From: Streptococcus oralis
Lineage (GTDB): Bacteria > Bacillota > Bacilli > Lactobacillales > Streptococcaceae
DNA length: 64,000 bases
Assembly: GCF_001983955.1 (NCBI RefSeq)
Contig: NZ_CP019562.1
Coordinates: 310,001 to 374,000 of the forward strand
Direction: 5' to 3'
Numbering within the stretch: the first letter of the stretch is position 1; every line of letters starts with the position of its first letter. The notes under the pieces are model-generated. The model was not told the origin of the DNA, made no database searches, and worked only from the letters and a program-made list of their open reading frames with translations. The position numbers and the translations under genes were made by a program. Positions 36,412 through 46,589 of this stretch are shown in pieces.

Positions 36412-38580
36412 TTATGGTTGTGCTGGTTGAGGATTCTGATTTTGGTTCTGGTTTTGTTGACCAGGCGTTGTATTTGGTTGCTGGTTATTGGTATTATTGT
36501 TTGCACTATTATTCGTGCTTGGAGTAGTTGAGCTTGACTGTGAGGTTGAACTTTCTGATGTCGAGCTCGAACTTTCTGGTGTTGGGGCCTGTTGCGGAGC
36601 AGGAGCAGTCCATGCAGAACGAGCACCGTTTTTAAAGACGAACTCACCACTTCGATAGAGGCCTTCTGGCATAGTCCAGTCGCCAGGGTTGTTATCCTCA
36701 GACAGATAAGTCATCATTGAACGGTAAACCTTAGCTGCAACATAGAAGCCATCACCAACGATAGGAGTAAGGCGGTTTGAGTAACCTGTCCACACAGCCA
36801 TTGAATATTTGCGAGTATAACCAACAAACATTTCGTCTGGAGCTACATAACCAGTATTTTTGATGTAGTTTTCAATTTCATCATCTGTATAGTTTGATGT
36901 ACCAGTCTTACCAGCTTGAGGTAGCCAAGGGAGATAAGCACCACGACCAGTTCCGTATGCCAAGACAGTCTTCATCATTTCTGTCATCATATAGGCGGTC
37001 GTCTCTTTCATGGCACGAGTACCAGGATCAGCGTATTCTTTTGAGCTACCATCGCTAAAGACGATTTTGTTGATATACATTGGTTTATGGTAGATACCAC
37101 CGTTAGCAAAAGCAGCGTAAGCAGCAGCCATTTTCTCACTACTTGCTCCATACTTTTTGTTTGACTCAGTCGTATTACTTGAAATCGCGTTGGCATAGTG
37201 CATATCTGGATAGTCAATGCCGATTCCATTTAGGAAGGTCTTGGCTCTATCCAAACCGACTTTGTTCAAGGTTTCTACAGCTGTAACGTTCCGTGATTGT
37301 TGGAGCGCATATTGGATGGTAATATTTCCAAAATAACTTCTATCCCAGTTGTAGAGTGGAGTATCAGTGCCAGGATAGTTATAAGGAACATCATGTACAA
37401 TAGAAGCAGTAGAGTCATAGACTCCATATTCTAAAGCGGGAGCATAATCAGTGATGGGTTTCATTGATGATCCCCAGTCACGATTGGTTTCTACGGCCTG
37501 GTTGGTACCGAATGAAACATTACTTGCTTGATGACGAGCACCAAGTTGTGCAATAACGTTACCATTAGATACATCTACAATAGTCGAAGCTACTTGCATG
37601 TCATCATCAGGATAAGTGACATATTGGTCGGTGTTATAAACATCCCAGAGTCGTTGTTGGACCTTAGAATCAACGTTGGTGTAGACTTCCATACCCGTCG
37701 TTAAGAGATTGTAGCCTGTTTCTTGTTCGACTTGATCGATTACCTCTTTGAGGTAATTATCCATGTAAGGAGGATAACTGTTAGCTGATTTTAGGCTTTG
37801 AAGTCCATCTGTAATCGGAGTATTAATCGCTTTTTCATATTGCTCAGCTGAAATGTAACCTTGCCCCTTCATCTCAGAGAGGACGAGATTACGACGTTCT
37901 TGAGCGGCTTCTGGGTGCGAGTAAGGGTCATACTGGTTTGGAGCCTGAGGCATACCAGCAAGGAGAGCCAGTTGAGGAATACTTAGATCTTTGAGATCCT
38001 TGCCATAGTAACTTTGGGCAGCTGTCTGCATTCCGTAGTTACCGTTTGACATGTAAACCTTGTTGATGTAGTAGGTTAAGATCTCTTGTTTAGTCGCTTT
38101 TTGTTCTAGCTGAACGGCTAACCAAGCTTCCTGGGCCTTACGAGAAAGGGTTTGATCAGAAGTTGACGTAGAGAAATAGGTTAACTTGATCAACTGCTGC
38201 GTCAAGGTTGAAGCTCCTTGCAGACCTCCACCACCACGAAGGTTTCGGAGGGTAGCACCTAGGATACGGATCGTGTCGATTCCTCGGTGATTAAAGAAGC
38301 GATGGTCCTCAATCGAAACAATAGCGTTGACCAAATCGGTCGGTATTTCGTTTGCTTGGGCATTGACCCGACGTTCCGATCCAAGATCAGCGATAAGCTC
38401 GTCATTGCTATCATAGATTTTACTTGACGTTGTAGCGACTAGTTTACTTTCAGAAAGTTCTGGAGCCTTGCTAACATAGTAGAGGAAGAGACCTCCACCA
38501 AGCATTACAGCTGCGATAAATACAGTTAAGAGACTGATGCTGACATACTTAGCTATTCGCAGAAAAGTTTGTTTGTTCAT
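36412..38580 (-). CDS. pbp1A: Class A penicillin-binding protein 1a, with resistance-type motif substitutions
   Basis: The 722-residue bifunctional peptidoglycan synthase has one N-terminal membrane helix (about 13-36), a GT51 transglycosylase domain ([27 protein letters not shown]), a transpeptidase domain with SxxK Ser371-Ser-Met-Lys374, SRN (429-431) and KTG (558-560), and a long Ser/Thr/Asn/Gln/Pro tail. Compared with recalled susceptible pneumococcal PBP1a, numbering is +1 because of one extra residue before GASTLTQQ. On pneumococcal numbering it carries T371S, P432T, N546G, the NTGY block at 574-577, L583M and A585V. It shares an operon with recU, whose end overlaps its start by four bases. 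It is the main housekeeping class A PBP. Confidence 0.96.
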   Translation of the reverse strand: MNKQTFLRIAKYVSISLLTVFIAAVMLGGGLFLYYVSKAPELSESKLVATTSSKIYDSNDELIADLGSERRVNAQANEIPTDLVNAIVSIEDHRFFNHRGIDTIRILGATLRNLRGGGGLQGASTLTQQLIKLTYFSTSTSDQTLSRKAQEAWLAVQLEQKATKQEILTYYINKVYMSNGNYGMQTAAQSYYGKDLKDLSIPQLALLAGMPQAPNQYDPYSHPEAAQERRNLVLSEMKGQGYISAEQYEKAINTPITDGLQSLKSANSYPPYMDNYLKEVIDQVEQETGYNLLTTGMEVYTNVDSKVQQRLWDVYNTDQYVTYPDDDMQVASTIVDVSNGNVIAQLGARHQASNVSFGTNQAVETNRDWGSSMKPITDYAPALEYGVYDSTASIVHDVPYNYPGTDTPLYNWDRSYFGNITIQYALQQSRNVTAVETLNKVGLDRAKTFLNGIGIDYPDMHYANAISSNTTESNKKYGASSEKMAAAYAAFANGGIYHKPMYINKIVFSDGSSKEYADPGTRAMKETTAYMMTEMMKTVLAYGTGRGAYLPWLPQAGKTGTSNYTDDEIENYIKNTGYVAPDEMFVGYTRKYSMAVWTGYSNRLTPIVGDGFYVAAKVYRSMMTYLSEDNNPGDWTMPEGLYRSGEFVFKNGARSAWTAPAPQQAPTPESSSSTSESSTSQSSSTTPSTNNSANNNTNNQQPNTTPGQQNQNQNQNPQPAQP

Positions 38581-39173
38581 CTTGTTTTACCACCTAGTAA
38601 ATGTTCTTTGATAATGTCGAGGTAGGGAATTTGAGGAAAAGCACCAGGCTCAATCCTATATCCATTTTCTCGAATATATCCAAGTGGCATTGACTTCTGT
38701 CCCTTATCTTGATGATAGAAACGGATGAGATCAATAGCCGGTAATAAGTAGGTTTCTTGCTGAGAAGAAAAGTGAAGGAGTACAAAGCAGATTCCTTGCT
38801 GGGCAAGGACTTGTTCCATATGCTGGATCTGATGGAGATGAAAATTCTTCATCGGAATCGCATGTTTTTGCCTGGTTTCCTTTGCTTCAAAGTCGATGTA
38901 GTATCCATCATAAACCCCTGAATAGTCAGTAGTTGAAGCTTGTCTAAAGTAGGCTTCAACGATCTTGGCTCGACTTCGTTGGGGATAGTCGACACGTACG
39001 ATTTGGATGGGAGTCGGTTTCTTGTGAATAACAGCTAACCCATGCGACAAATAGTAGTCGTTCGTAGCATTGATCATCTTTTCAAAAGACATTCCCCGAT
39101 TTGCGAAATTTTTAGTTTGTGACAGGGGTGCTTGTCTCTTTTGAGATGAAATTTTATGTGGATAGTTGACCAT
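38577..39173 (-). CDS. recU: Holliday junction resolvase RecU
   Basis: The 198-residue nuclease of the Gram-positive RecU family has [11 protein letters not shown] near 25 and the catalytic core with [16 protein letters not shown] (Asp, Glu and Lys metal-binding residues). It resolves recombination junctions. The pairing with a class A PBP gene is a conserved Firmicutes arrangement. Start ATG follows AAGGAGAAT; its promoter region is shared divergently with the DUF1273 gene. Confidence 0.96.
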   Translation of the reverse strand: MVNYPHKISSQKRQAPLSQTKNFANRGMSFEKMINATNDYYLSHGLAVIHKKPTPIQIVRVDYPQRSRAKIVEAYFRQASTTDYSGVYDGYYIDFEAKETRQKHAIPMKNFHLHQIQHMEQVLAQQGICFVLLHFSSQQETYLLPAIDLIRFYHQDKGQKSMPLGYIRENGYRIEPGAFPQIPYLDIIKEHLLGGKTR

Positions 39174-39205
39174 AATTCTCCTTATTGGTACAATAACATC
39201 ACTCT

Positions 39206-39214
39206 ATTATATCA
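39206..39214 (-). promoter_or_regulatory. Probable recU-pbp1A promoter (extended -10)
   Basis: On the minus strand TGA precedes a perfect TATAAT, about 33 bases before the recU start. No recognisable -35. Confidence 0.55.
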
Positions 39215-39239
39215 TAAATTTACAAAGAAAGGGTTAAAA

Positions 39240-39767
39240 ATGACATCAGCCTTGATTTTAGGCTATTCAGCCTTTGACCTTGGTCTCTTTAATGACAAGG
39301 ATATTCGCGTTGATATTATCAAAACAGCCATTCGGAGAGACCTGGAACGTCTAGCAGAGGATGGGGTGAACTGGCTTGTCTTTACAGGGACCTTGGGCTT
39401 TGAGTACTGGGCGCTTCAGGTGGCAAAAGACATGAAAGCAGACTATGGATTTCAGTTGGCGACCATTTTTGATTTTGAAACCCATGGTAATAACTGGAAT
39501 GAAGCAAATCAAGCTAAATTGAGTGAGTTCAAGCAGGTTGATTTTGTCAAATACGCCTATCCACAATATGAGCACAAGGGACAATTACGCGATTATCAGA
39601 AATTTCTGCTGGAAAATACAGATACTTGTTACCTTTTTTACGACGAAGAAAACGAAACCAAGTTACGATATTTTTACCAAATGATGAAAAATCAAGCGGA
39701 CTATGTTACAAGAAGATTAACATTTGAGGACTTGAATGAAATAGTAGAAAATTTTTCTGAAAAGTAA
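39240..39767 (+). CDS. DUF1273 / YpsA-like SLOG-fold protein
   Basis: 175 residues from the ATG at 39240, which follows AAGAAAGGG; an upstream in-frame ATG at 39156 overlaps recU and has no ribosome site. The protein starts [17 protein letters not shown] and has [18 protein letters not shown], typical of the DUF1273 (YpsA) group with a Rossmann/SLOG-like nucleotide-binding fold. YpsA of Bacillus affects cell division; the position beside gpsB and recU agrees with a division or cell-cycle link, but the biochemical role is unknown. Confidence 0.88.
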   Translation: MTSALILGYSAFDLGLFNDKDIRVDIIKTAIRRDLERLAEDGVNWLVFTGTLGFEYWALQVAKDMKADYGFQLATIFDFETHGNNWNEANQAKLSEFKQVDFVKYAYPQYEHKGQLRDYQKFLLENTDTCYLFYDEENETKLRYFYQMMKNQADYVTRRLTFEDLNEIVENFSEK

Positions 39768-39777
39768 GCCTTTGACC

Positions 39778-39807
39778 TTGATTTTTACTTGTCTTTTTTT
39801 ATATAAT
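39778..39807 (+). promoter_or_regulatory. Promoter of gpsB
   Basis: TTGATT at 39778-39783, an 18-base spacer and TATAAT at 39802-39807, about 30 bases before the gpsB start. Confidence 0.62.
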
Positions 39808-39836
39808 AATACTAGTAACCCAGAATGGAGAGAGAC

Positions 39837-40166
39837 ATGGCAAGTATTATATTTTCAGCGAAAGATATTTTTGAACAAGAATTTGGACGTGAAGTACGTG
39901 GATACAGCAAAGCAGAGGTAGATGAATTCCTAGATGATGTGATTAAGGATTATGAAACCTACGCAGCTTTGGTCAAATCCCTTCGTCAAGAGATTGCTGA
40001 TTTGAAGGAAGAATTATCTCATAAACCACAGGTAGCGCCAACTCAACCAGACTCTATTGAAGTAACAGCTTCTACCTCAATGACAAACTTTGATATTTTG
40101 AAACGCTTAAATCGTCTCGAAAAAGAAGTATTTGGTAAGCAAATCTTAGACAACCAAGATTTATAA
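39837..40166 (+). CDS. gpsB: Cell-division regulator GpsB
   Basis: 109 residues starting [17 protein letters not shown], preferred over an ATG 12 bases upstream because GGAGAG lies just before 39837 and this matches the known pneumococcal start. The N-terminal DivIVA-like domain ([19 protein letters not shown]) with a coiled coil to about residue 65 is followed by a short linker and a C-terminal trimerisation helix ([19 protein letters not shown]). GpsB coordinates septal and peripheral wall synthesis with StkP and PBPs. rnpB follows. Confidence 0.96.
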   Translation: MASIIFSAKDIFEQEFGREVRGYSKAEVDEFLDDVIKDYETYAALVKSLRQEIADLKEELSHKPQVAPTQPDSIEVTASTSMTNFDILKRLNRLEKEVFGKQILDNQDL

Positions 40167-40181
40167 TTGACTAAGGAATGA

Positions 40182-40581
40182 GTGCAATTTTTGGATAATC
40201 GCGTGAAGAGGTTCTCTTTTCATGAGGAAAGTCCATGCTAGCACAGGCTGTGATGCCTGTAGTGTTTGTGCTAGGCGAATCCATAAGCCTAGGGACGAGA
40301 AATCGTTACGGCAGTCGAAATGACTAAGTCTTCGGATAGGTCAGAATAGGCTTGAAAGTGCCACAGTGACGGAGTCTTTCTGGAAACAGAGAGAGTGGAA
40401 CGCGGTAAACCCCTCAAGCTAGCAACCCAAATTTTGGTCGGGGCATGGAGTGCACGGAAACGAACGTAGTACTCTGACTGCTAGCAGATTTATGCTGTTA
40501 GCGGTAGACAGATGATTATCGAAGGAAGTGGTCCTAGTCACTTCTGGAACAAAACATGGCTTATAGAAAATTGCATATAGG
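40182..40581 (+). ncRNA. rnpB: RNase P RNA (type B)
   Basis: About 400 bases with the universal elements GAGGAAAGTCCATGC and later AGTGCACGGAAACGAACG-like and ACAGATGATTATCGAAGG-like blocks. The ends pair to form helix P1: TGCAATTTT at 40183-40191 with AAAATTGCA at 40567-40575. It is the catalytic RNA that matures tRNA 5' ends. A TATAAT at 40162-40167, overlapping the gpsB stop codon, could be its -10. Same place as in pneumococcus, after gpsB. The exact mature ends are estimated. Confidence 0.95.
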
Positions 40582-40617
40582 TTGGGGCTGAGAAATCTTT
40601 CTCAACCTCATTTTTTA
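40582..40617 (+). terminator. Terminator after rnpB
   Basis: GGGGCTGAGA pairs with TCTCAACCTC (G-T pairs included) and a TTTTTT run follows. Confidence 0.75.
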
Positions 40618-40651
40618 AAGTGAACAAGAGAAAGGTCTTGCAAGACTAGAA

Positions 40652-41809
40652 ATGAAAGAACAATTTAATTTAATCGCAACTGCTGCGGCGGGTCTTGAGG
40701 CTGTCGTTGGACGTGAGGTGCGAGACCTTGGTTATGATTGCCAGGTTGAAAATGGGCGTGTCCGCTTCCAAGGAGATGTGAAGGCAATCATTGAGAACAA
40801 CCTTTGGCTTCGCGCGGCGGATCGCATCAAGATTGTAGTCGGAAGTTTTCCAGCTAAGACTTTTGAAGAGCTTTTTCAAGGAGTTTTTGCTCTAGATTGG
40901 GAAAACTATCTCCCTCTAGGAGCACGTTTCCCGATATCAAAGGCAAAATGTGTGAAGTCTAAACTCCACAATGAGCCCAGTGTTCAGGCTATTTCTAAGA
41001 AGGCTGTTGTGAAGAAGTTACAAAAACACTATGCCCGTCCAGAAGGAGTTCCCTTGATGGAAACGGGTCCCGAGTTTAAGATTGAGGTATCTATCCTGAA
41101 AGATGTGGCAACTGTCATGATTGACACGACTGGTTCTAGCCTCTTTAAGCGTGGTTATCGTACGGAAAAGGGTGGAGCGCCGATCAAAGAAAACATGGCA
41201 GCAGCCATTTTACAACTATCTAATTGGTATCCAGACAAGCCCTTGATTGATCCGACCTGTGGTTCAGGAACGTTCTGTATCGAGGCGGCTATGATTGCTA
41301 GAAAGATGGCTCCAGGACTTCGCCGTTCCTTTGCTTTTGAGGAATGGAACTGGGTCAGCGATCGGTTAATCCAAGAAGTTCGCACAGAGGCGGCTAAGAA
41401 AATTGATCGTGAACTTGAGCTGGACATTATGGGCTGTGATATAGATGCTCGCATGGTGGAAATTGCCAAGGCAAATGCTCAAGCAGCAGGTGTCGCAGGT
41501 GACATCACCTTTAAGCAAATGCGGGTACAGGACTTGCGCACAGACAAGATTAATGGCGTTATCATTTCCAATCCACCATATGGGGAACGCTTGTCTGATG
41601 ATGCAGGAGTTACCAAGCTCTATGCTGAGATGGGACAGGTCTTTGCACCACTGAAAACGTGGAGTAAGTTTATCCTGACGAGTGACGAAGCTTTTGAAAG
41701 CAAGTACGGAAGTCCAGCTGATAAAAAACGAAAACTCTATAACGGGACCTTAAAAGTGGATTTGTATCAATACTTTGGTCAGCGTGTCAAACGCCAAGAG
41801 GTAAAATAG
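40652..41809 (+). CDS. THUMP-domain class I rRNA N2-guanine methyltransferase (RlmL/YpsC type)
   Basis: 385 residues: an N-terminal ferredoxin-like plus THUMP RNA-binding region (about 1-160), then a UPF0020/Rossmann methyltransferase with DPTCGSGTFCIEAAMIA (SAM binding, about 200) and the catalytic NPPYGERL (about 306). The Bacillus YpsC/E. coli RlmL N-domain relatives methylate a guanine of 23S rRNA; here the second, RlmK-like half is absent as is normal for Firmicutes. Twelve bases separate it from mapZ. Confidence 0.9.
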   Translation: MKEQFNLIATAAAGLEAVVGREVRDLGYDCQVENGRVRFQGDVKAIIENNLWLRAADRIKIVVGSFPAKTFEELFQGVFALDWENYLPLGARFPISKAKCVKSKLHNEPSVQAISKKAVVKKLQKHYARPEGVPLMETGPEFKIEVSILKDVATVMIDTTGSSLFKRGYRTEKGGAPIKENMAAAILQLSNWYPDKPLIDPTCGSGTFCIEAAMIARKMAPGLRRSFAFEEWNWVSDRLIQEVRTEAAKKIDRELELDIMGCDIDARMVEIAKANAQAAGVAGDITFKQMRVQDLRTDKINGVIISNPPYGERLSDDAGVTKLYAEMGQVFAPLKTWSKFILTSDEAFESKYGSPADKKRKLYNGTLKVDLYQYFGQRVKRQEVK

Positions 41810-41821
41810 AAAGGTGAACTC

Positions 41822-43264
41822 ATGAGTAAGAAAAGACGTGATCGTCATAAAAAAGGACATCAAGAACCACAATTCGACTTTGACGAAGCAAAAGACTTGA
41901 CTGTTGGTCAGGTCATTCGTAAGAATGAAGAGGTTGAAGCAGGAGTATTGCCTGAGGACAGTATCTTAGACAAATACATCAAACAACACCGTGAAGAGAT
42001 CGAAGCCGACAAGTTTGAAACTCGTCAGTTTAAAAAAGAAGAACTGGCTTCTACTCAAAACCTAGAGGAAATGATCCAAGAAGTTCGTGAATCAAGTGAA
42101 TCTTCTGATCAGGTAGACGATTCAGACCTGGTTGCTGAGGGATCTATTGAAGAGATAGAAGAAGAGACTACTCAGTTTGTTCCACCACTTCAAGATGAAG
42201 AAAATGCTGAAATAGAGCCTCTCGTTTTAACAGAAACAGAGCCCGAGCAAATAAATGAGGAACAAGAAGAGGAGACCTATACACCTCTATCACGTTCGGC
42301 TCAAACAGAACCTGAAACAGGCTCTAAGAAGAAAGCTGTCATCATCATTGCTTCTGTAGTAGCTGCAATCCTTGTGCTTGCTGGAACATATTATGTCTAC
42401 CGTCAAGTATCTCGTTCAAACCAAGAAATCCAGTCTTCTCAAGCAGCATCTTCGGATGATCAAGGAACACAAACAGTTTTGAAAGACTTCAATGATCTCT
42501 ATGATACTTTCTATACGGATGCTAATAAGACAGCTCTGAAAAACAGCCAGTTTGATAAATTGAGCCAACTGAAAACCTTGCTAGATAAGTTAGAAGGTAG
42601 CCGTGATTATACACTAGCTAAGTCAAGATATGATAGTCTAGCAACTCAAATCAAGGCCATTCAAGATGTTAATGCCCTCTTTGAAAGTCCAGCTATTACG
42701 GACGGTGTCTTGGATACCAATGCGAAAGCCAAAGCGGATGCTAAATTTACAGAAATCAAGACAGGGAACACAGAACTAGACAAACTCTTGGATAAGGCCA
42801 TTAGTCTTGGCAAGAGCCAACAAACCAGTGCTTCCAGCTCAAGTTCAAGCTCTAGCACGAGTCAAGCAAGCTCAAGTTCAGCTACAGAAAGCAATGCAAG
42901 CAGTACGACACCTTCTACCAGCACTACGGCACCAGCTAGAGATACGAATGGTGGTTTGTCTGGCGATGGGGTTAATCTTCAAAGAAGTGCTAGTCGTGTA
43001 CCTTACAACCAATCAGCTGTAGACGATAGCAACAACACTGCTTGGACCTTTGCGGATGGTGTATTGGAACAAGTCCTAGCAACATCACGTGCTCGTGGCT
43101 ATATCACTGGAAATCAATATATCCTAGAACGTGTCAATATCGTAAACGGAAATGGTTATTACAACCTCTACAAACCAGATGGAACCTATCTCTTCACCCT
43201 CAACTGTAAGACGGGTTACTTTGTAGGGAATGGTTCTGGTCATGCAGATGACTTGGACTACTAG
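41822..43264 (+). CDS. mapZ: Midcell-anchored protein MapZ (LocZ)
   Basis: 480 residues: an acidic cytoplasmic domain ([20 protein letters not shown] start), one membrane helix at about 172-194 ([19 protein letters not shown]), an extracellular helical bundle (about 215-325), a Ser/Thr-rich linker (poly-serine codons near 42,835) and a folded C-terminal peptidoglycan-binding domain ending in GHADDLDY. MapZ marks the division site and positions the FtsZ ring; its cytoplasmic part is a target of StkP. Strong resemblance to the pneumococcal protein. It has the same neighbours as in pneumococcus. Confidence 0.95.
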   Translation: MSKKRRDRHKKGHQEPQFDFDEAKDLTVGQVIRKNEEVEAGVLPEDSILDKYIKQHREEIEADKFETRQFKKEELASTQNLEEMIQEVRESSESSDQVDDSDLVAEGSIEEIEEETTQFVPPLQDEENAEIEPLVLTETEPEQINEEQEEETYTPLSRSAQTEPETGSKKKAVIIIASVVAAILVLAGTYYVYRQVSRSNQEIQSSQAASSDDQGTQTVLKDFNDLYDTFYTDANKTALKNSQFDKLSQLKTLLDKLEGSRDYTLAKSRYDSLATQIKAIQDVNALFESPAITDGVLDTNAKAKADAKFTEIKTGNTELDKLLDKAISLGKSQQTSASSSSSSSSTSQASSSSATESNASSTTPSTSTTAPARDTNGGLSGDGVNLQRSASRVPYNQSAVDDSNNTAWTFADGVLEQVLATSRARGYITGNQYILERVNIVNGNGYYNLYKPDGTYLFTLNCKTGYFVGNGSGHADDLDY

Positions 43265-43302
43265 GACTCCGTTACAAAATTCTTTCCTTTCATAGGTAAA
43301 AA

Positions 43303-43311
43303 TGATAAAAT
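43303..43311 (+). promoter_or_regulatory. Probable gnd promoter (extended -10)
   Basis: TGA followed by TAAAAT, about 28 bases before gnd; no clear -35. Confidence 0.45.
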
Positions 43312-43339
43312 AAAACATATTAAACAAGAGGAGTGTCAC

Positions 43340-44764
43340 ATGACAAAAGCTAACTTTGGTGTCGTAGGTATGGCCGTAATGGGTCGTAACCTTGCCCTAA
43401 ATATCGAATCTCGTGGTTATACAGTTGCCATTTACAACCGTAGTAAAGAAAAAACAGAAGACGTAATTGCTTGCCATCCTGAAAAGAACTTTGTGCCAAG
43501 CTATGACGCGGAAAGCTTTGTAAACTCAATCGAAAAACCTCGTCGTATCATGCTGATGGTTCAAGCTGGACCTGGTACAGACGCAACTATCCAAGCTCTT
43601 CTTCCCCACCTTGATAAGGGTGATATCTTGATCGATGGAGGAAACACTTTCTACAAAGATACCATCCGTCGTAATGAAGAACTGGCAAACTCAGGTATCA
43701 ACTTTATCGGTACCGGGGTTTCTGGTGGTGAAAAAGGTGCCCTTGAAGGTCCTTCTATCATGCCTGGTGGACAAAAAGAAGCCTACGAATTGGTTGCTGA
43801 TGTTCTCGAAGAAATCTCAGCTAAAGCACCAGAAGATGGCAAACCATGTGTGACTTACATCGGTCCTGATGGAGCTGGTCACTATGTGAAAATGGTCCAC
43901 AACGGTATCGAGTATGGTGACATGCAATTGATCGCAGAAAGCTATGACTTGATGCAACACTTGCTTGACCTTTCTGCAGAAGACATGGCAGAAATCTTTA
44001 CTGAGTGGAACAAGGGTGAGTTGGACAGCTACTTGATCGAAATCACAGCTGATATCTTGAGCCGTAAAGATGATGAAGGTCAAGATGGCCCAATCGTAGA
44101 CTATATCCTTGATGCTGCAGGCAACAAGGGAACTGGTAAATGGACTAGCCAATCAGCACTTGACCTTGGTGTGCCATTGTCACTGATTACGGAGTCAGTA
44201 TTTGCGCGTTACATCTCTACATACAAAGAAGAGCGTGTACATGCTAGCAAGGTCCTTCCAAAACCAGCTGCTTTCAAATTTGAAGGAGACAAGGCTGAGT
44301 TGATTGAAAAGATCCGTCAAGCCCTTTACTTCTCAAAAATTATCTCTTACGCACAAGGTTTCGCACAATTACGTGTGGCTTCTAAAGAAAATAACTGGAA
44401 CTTGCCGTTTGCGGACATCGCATCTATCTGGCGTGATGGCTGTATCATCCGTTCTCGTTTCTTGCAAAAGATTACAGATGCTTACAACCGTGATGCAGAC
44501 CTTGCAAACCTTCTCTTGGATGAGTACTTCTTGGATGTTACTGCTAAGTACCAACAAGCAGTGCGTGATATCGTAGCTCTTGCTGTTCAAGCTGGTGTAC
44601 CAGTGCCAACCTTCTCAGCAGCTATTACTTACTTTGATAGCTACCGTTCAGCTGACCTTCCTGCTAACTTGATCCAAGCGCAACGTGACTACTTTGGTGC
44701 CCACACTTACCAACGTAAAGACAAAGAAGGAATCTTCCACTACTCTTGGTATGACGAAAAATAA
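43340..44764 (+). CDS. gnd: 6-phosphogluconate dehydrogenase (decarboxylating)
   Basis: The 474-residue enzyme has an N-terminal NADP-binding Rossmann fold ([20 protein letters not shown]), the substrate-binding signature [31 protein letters not shown], and the conserved [13 protein letters not shown] with catalytic Lys. Oxidative pentose phosphate pathway, producing NADPH and ribulose-5-phosphate. Start follows GAGGAGTG. ritR is 11 bases downstream and probably cotranscribed. Confidence 0.98.
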   Translation: MTKANFGVVGMAVMGRNLALNIESRGYTVAIYNRSKEKTEDVIACHPEKNFVPSYDAESFVNSIEKPRRIMLMVQAGPGTDATIQALLPHLDKGDILIDGGNTFYKDTIRRNEELANSGINFIGTGVSGGEKGALEGPSIMPGGQKEAYELVADVLEEISAKAPEDGKPCVTYIGPDGAGHYVKMVHNGIEYGDMQLIAESYDLMQHLLDLSAEDMAEIFTEWNKGELDSYLIEITADILSRKDDEGQDGPIVDYILDAAGNKGTGKWTSQSALDLGVPLSLITESVFARYISTYKEERVHASKVLPKPAAFKFEGDKAELIEKIRQALYFSKIISYAQGFAQLRVASKENNWNLPFADIASIWRDGCIIRSRFLQKITDAYNRDADLANLLLDEYFLDVTAKYQQAVRDIVALAVQAGVPVPTFSAAITYFDSYRSADLPANLIQAQRDYFGAHTYQRKDKEGIFHYSWYDEK

Positions 44765-44775
44765 GTAGGTCTGCC

Positions 44776-45465
44776 ATGGGGAAACGGATTTTATTACTTG
44801 AGAAAGAACGAAATCTCGCTCATTTTCTCAGTCTGGAACTCCAAAAAGAGCAATACCGTGTTGATCTGGTTGAGGAGGGGCAAAAAGCCCTCTCCATGGC
44901 TCTCCAGACAGATTATGACTTGATTTTACTGAATGCTCGTCTGGGGGATATGACGGCCCAGGATTTTGCAGAGAGGCTGAGTCGGACAAAACCGGCCTCA
45001 GTGATCATGGTCTTGGACCATCGCGAAGAATTGCAAGACCAGATTGAGACAATCCAGCGCTTCGCCGTTTCTTACATCTATAAGCCAGTGATTATTGATA
45101 ATCTAGTAGCTCGTATTTCAGCGATTTTCCGAGGTCGGGACTTCATTGACCAACACTGTAGTCAGATGAAGGTTCCAACGTCTTACCGCAACCTACGTAT
45201 GGATGTAGAACATCATACCGTTTATCGTGGCGAGGAGATGATTGCTCTGACGCGCCGTGAGTATGACCTTTTGGCCACTCTCATGGGAAGCAAGAAGGTC
45301 TTGACTCGTGAGCAGTTATTGGAAAGTGTTTGGAAGTACGAAAGTGCAACAGAAACCAATATCGTGGATGTTTATATCCGTTATCTACGTAGCAAGCTTG
45401 ATGTAAAAGGTCAAAAAAGCTACATTAAAACCGTGCGTGGTGTTGGGTACACCATGCAAGAATAG
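44776..45465 (+). CDS. ritR: Orphan redox-type response regulator RitR
   Basis: 229 residues: an atypical receiver domain (1-115) in which the phospho-acceptor position is Asn53 (LLNARLGD) rather than Asp, a linker with Cys128 (DQHCSQ), and an OmpR-type winged helix (about 140-229, with ALTRREYDLLATL and VRGVGYTMQ). Pneumococcal RitR represses iron uptake and responds to oxidation through Cys128 instead of a histidine kinase; no kinase gene is adjacent here either. Linked to gnd, whose NADPH supports oxidative-stress defence. Confidence 0.93.
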   Translation: MGKRILLLEKERNLAHFLSLELQKEQYRVDLVEEGQKALSMALQTDYDLILLNARLGDMTAQDFAERLSRTKPASVIMVLDHREELQDQIETIQRFAVSYIYKPVIIDNLVARISAIFRGRDFIDQHCSQMKVPTSYRNLRMDVEHHTVYRGEEMIALTRREYDLLATLMGSKKVLTREQLLESVWKYESATETNIVDVYIRYLRSKLDVKGQKSYIKTVRGVGYTMQE

Positions 45466-45498
45466 AAAAGCAGTTGCAGTTGTGTAACTGCTTTTTTT
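45466..45498 (+). terminator. Terminator after ritR
   Basis: AAAAGCAGTT pairs with AACTGCTTTT around a 10-base loop, followed by a T-run. Confidence 0.88.
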
Positions 45499-45514
45499 GA
45501 GAAATTTCTATATA

Positions 45515-45543
45515 TTGACATACAATAAAGTCTTTGCTACAAT
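45515..45543 (+). promoter_or_regulatory. Promoter of the choline-binding protein genes
   Basis: Perfect TTGACA at 45515-45520, a 17-base spacer ending in TGC, and TACAAT at 45538-45543. The GGAGG ribosome site and start codon follow 22 bases later. One of the strongest promoters in the window. Confidence 0.85.
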
Positions 45544-45564
45544 CAGTTATGGAGGAAAGATCTA

Positions 45565-46572
45565 ATGAAAAGATTTAAAATAATGATGCAAGTTGGACTA
45601 GCCGTCTTTTTCTTTGCTTTGCTAGCGACAAGCACCGTCTTTGCGGATGATGCTGATTCAGAAGGCTGGCAATTTGTCCAAGAAAATGGTAGAACCTACT
45701 ACAAGAAGGGTGACATCAAAGAAACGGACTGGCGAGTGATTGATGGCAAGACCTATTATTTTGATTATAATGGTGAAATGGTTGTTGGTTGGCAATACAT
45801 TCCAATGCCAGTTAAAGGATATACAATTGGTCCTTACCCTAATGGCATAAGATTAGAAGGTTCCCCAATGCCAGAGTGGTACTACTTCGATAAAAATGGA
45901 GTGCTACAAGAGTTTGTTGGTTGGAAAGCATTAGAGATTAAAACTAAAGACAGTGTTGGAAGAAAGTATGGTGAAAAACGTACAAATCCGGAAGATAAAG
46001 AAGAGAAGAGTTTTTACACGAACTATTACTTTAATCAAAATCATTCTTTAAAGACAGGTTGGCTTTATGACCAGTCTAATTGGTATTATCTAGCTAAAAC
46101 GGAAATTAATGGAGAAAACTATATTGGTGGTGAAAGACGTGCAGGTTGGATAAACGATGGTTCAGCTTGGTACTATCTAGATCCAGAAACTGGTATCATG
46201 CAAACTGGTTGGAAGCAAATTGGCAATAAATGGTACTACCTCCGTTCATCAGGAGCTATGACAACTGGCTGGTATCAGGAAGGCTCAACTTGGTACTATT
46301 TAGATGCTGAAAATGGCGATATGAAAACAGGCTGGCAATATCTTGGTAACAAGTGGTACTACCTTCGTTCATCAGGAGCCATGGCAACTGGCTGGTATCA
46401 GGAAGGTTCGACTTGGTATTATCTACAAACAAGTAATGGCGATATGAAGACAGGTTGGACAAAAGTAAATGGAAACTGGTATTATCTCAATTCCTCTGGA
46501 GCAATGGTTACAGGTAGCCAAACTATCGATGGTAAAGTTTATAACTTTGCTTCATCTGGTGAGTGGATTTAA
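45565..46572 (+). CDS. Secreted choline-binding protein (CbpF/CbpC/CbpJ type)
   Basis: 335 residues. A signal peptide (basic start, hydrophobic core, cleavage near VFADD at about 28) is followed by almost nothing but choline-binding repeats: degenerate ones in the first two-thirds (GWQYIPMP, YYFDKNG, GWLYDQSNWYYL) and near-perfect GWYQEGSTWYYL / GWQYLGNKWYYL repeats from about residue 205. It should attach non-covalently to phosphocholine on teichoic acids. No separate enzyme domain is seen, as in CbpF, which regulates autolysis. Its 3' repeats are almost the same in DNA as those of the next gene. It implies a phosphocholine-bearing wall. Confidence 0.9.
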   Translation: MKRFKIMMQVGLAVFFFALLATSTVFADDADSEGWQFVQENGRTYYKKGDIKETDWRVIDGKTYYFDYNGEMVVGWQYIPMPVKGYTIGPYPNGIRLEGSPMPEWYYFDKNGVLQEFVGWKALEIKTKDSVGRKYGEKRTNPEDKEEKSFYTNYYFNQNHSLKTGWLYDQSNWYYLAKTEINGENYIGGERRAGWINDGSAWYYLDPETGIMQTGWKQIGNKWYYLRSSGAMTTGWYQEGSTWYYLDAENGDMKTGWQYLGNKWYYLRSSGAMATGWYQEGSTWYYLQTSNGDMKTGWTKVNGNWYYLNSSGAMVTGSQTIDGKVYNFASSGEWI

Positions 46573-46589
46573 TGTTGGAGGAGATACAA

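Noticed and set aside
39156-39239. Upstream ATG as start of the DUF1273 gene
   Set aside because: It overlaps recU antisense and lacks a ribosome site; the ATG at 39240 has one and begins the conserved sequence.
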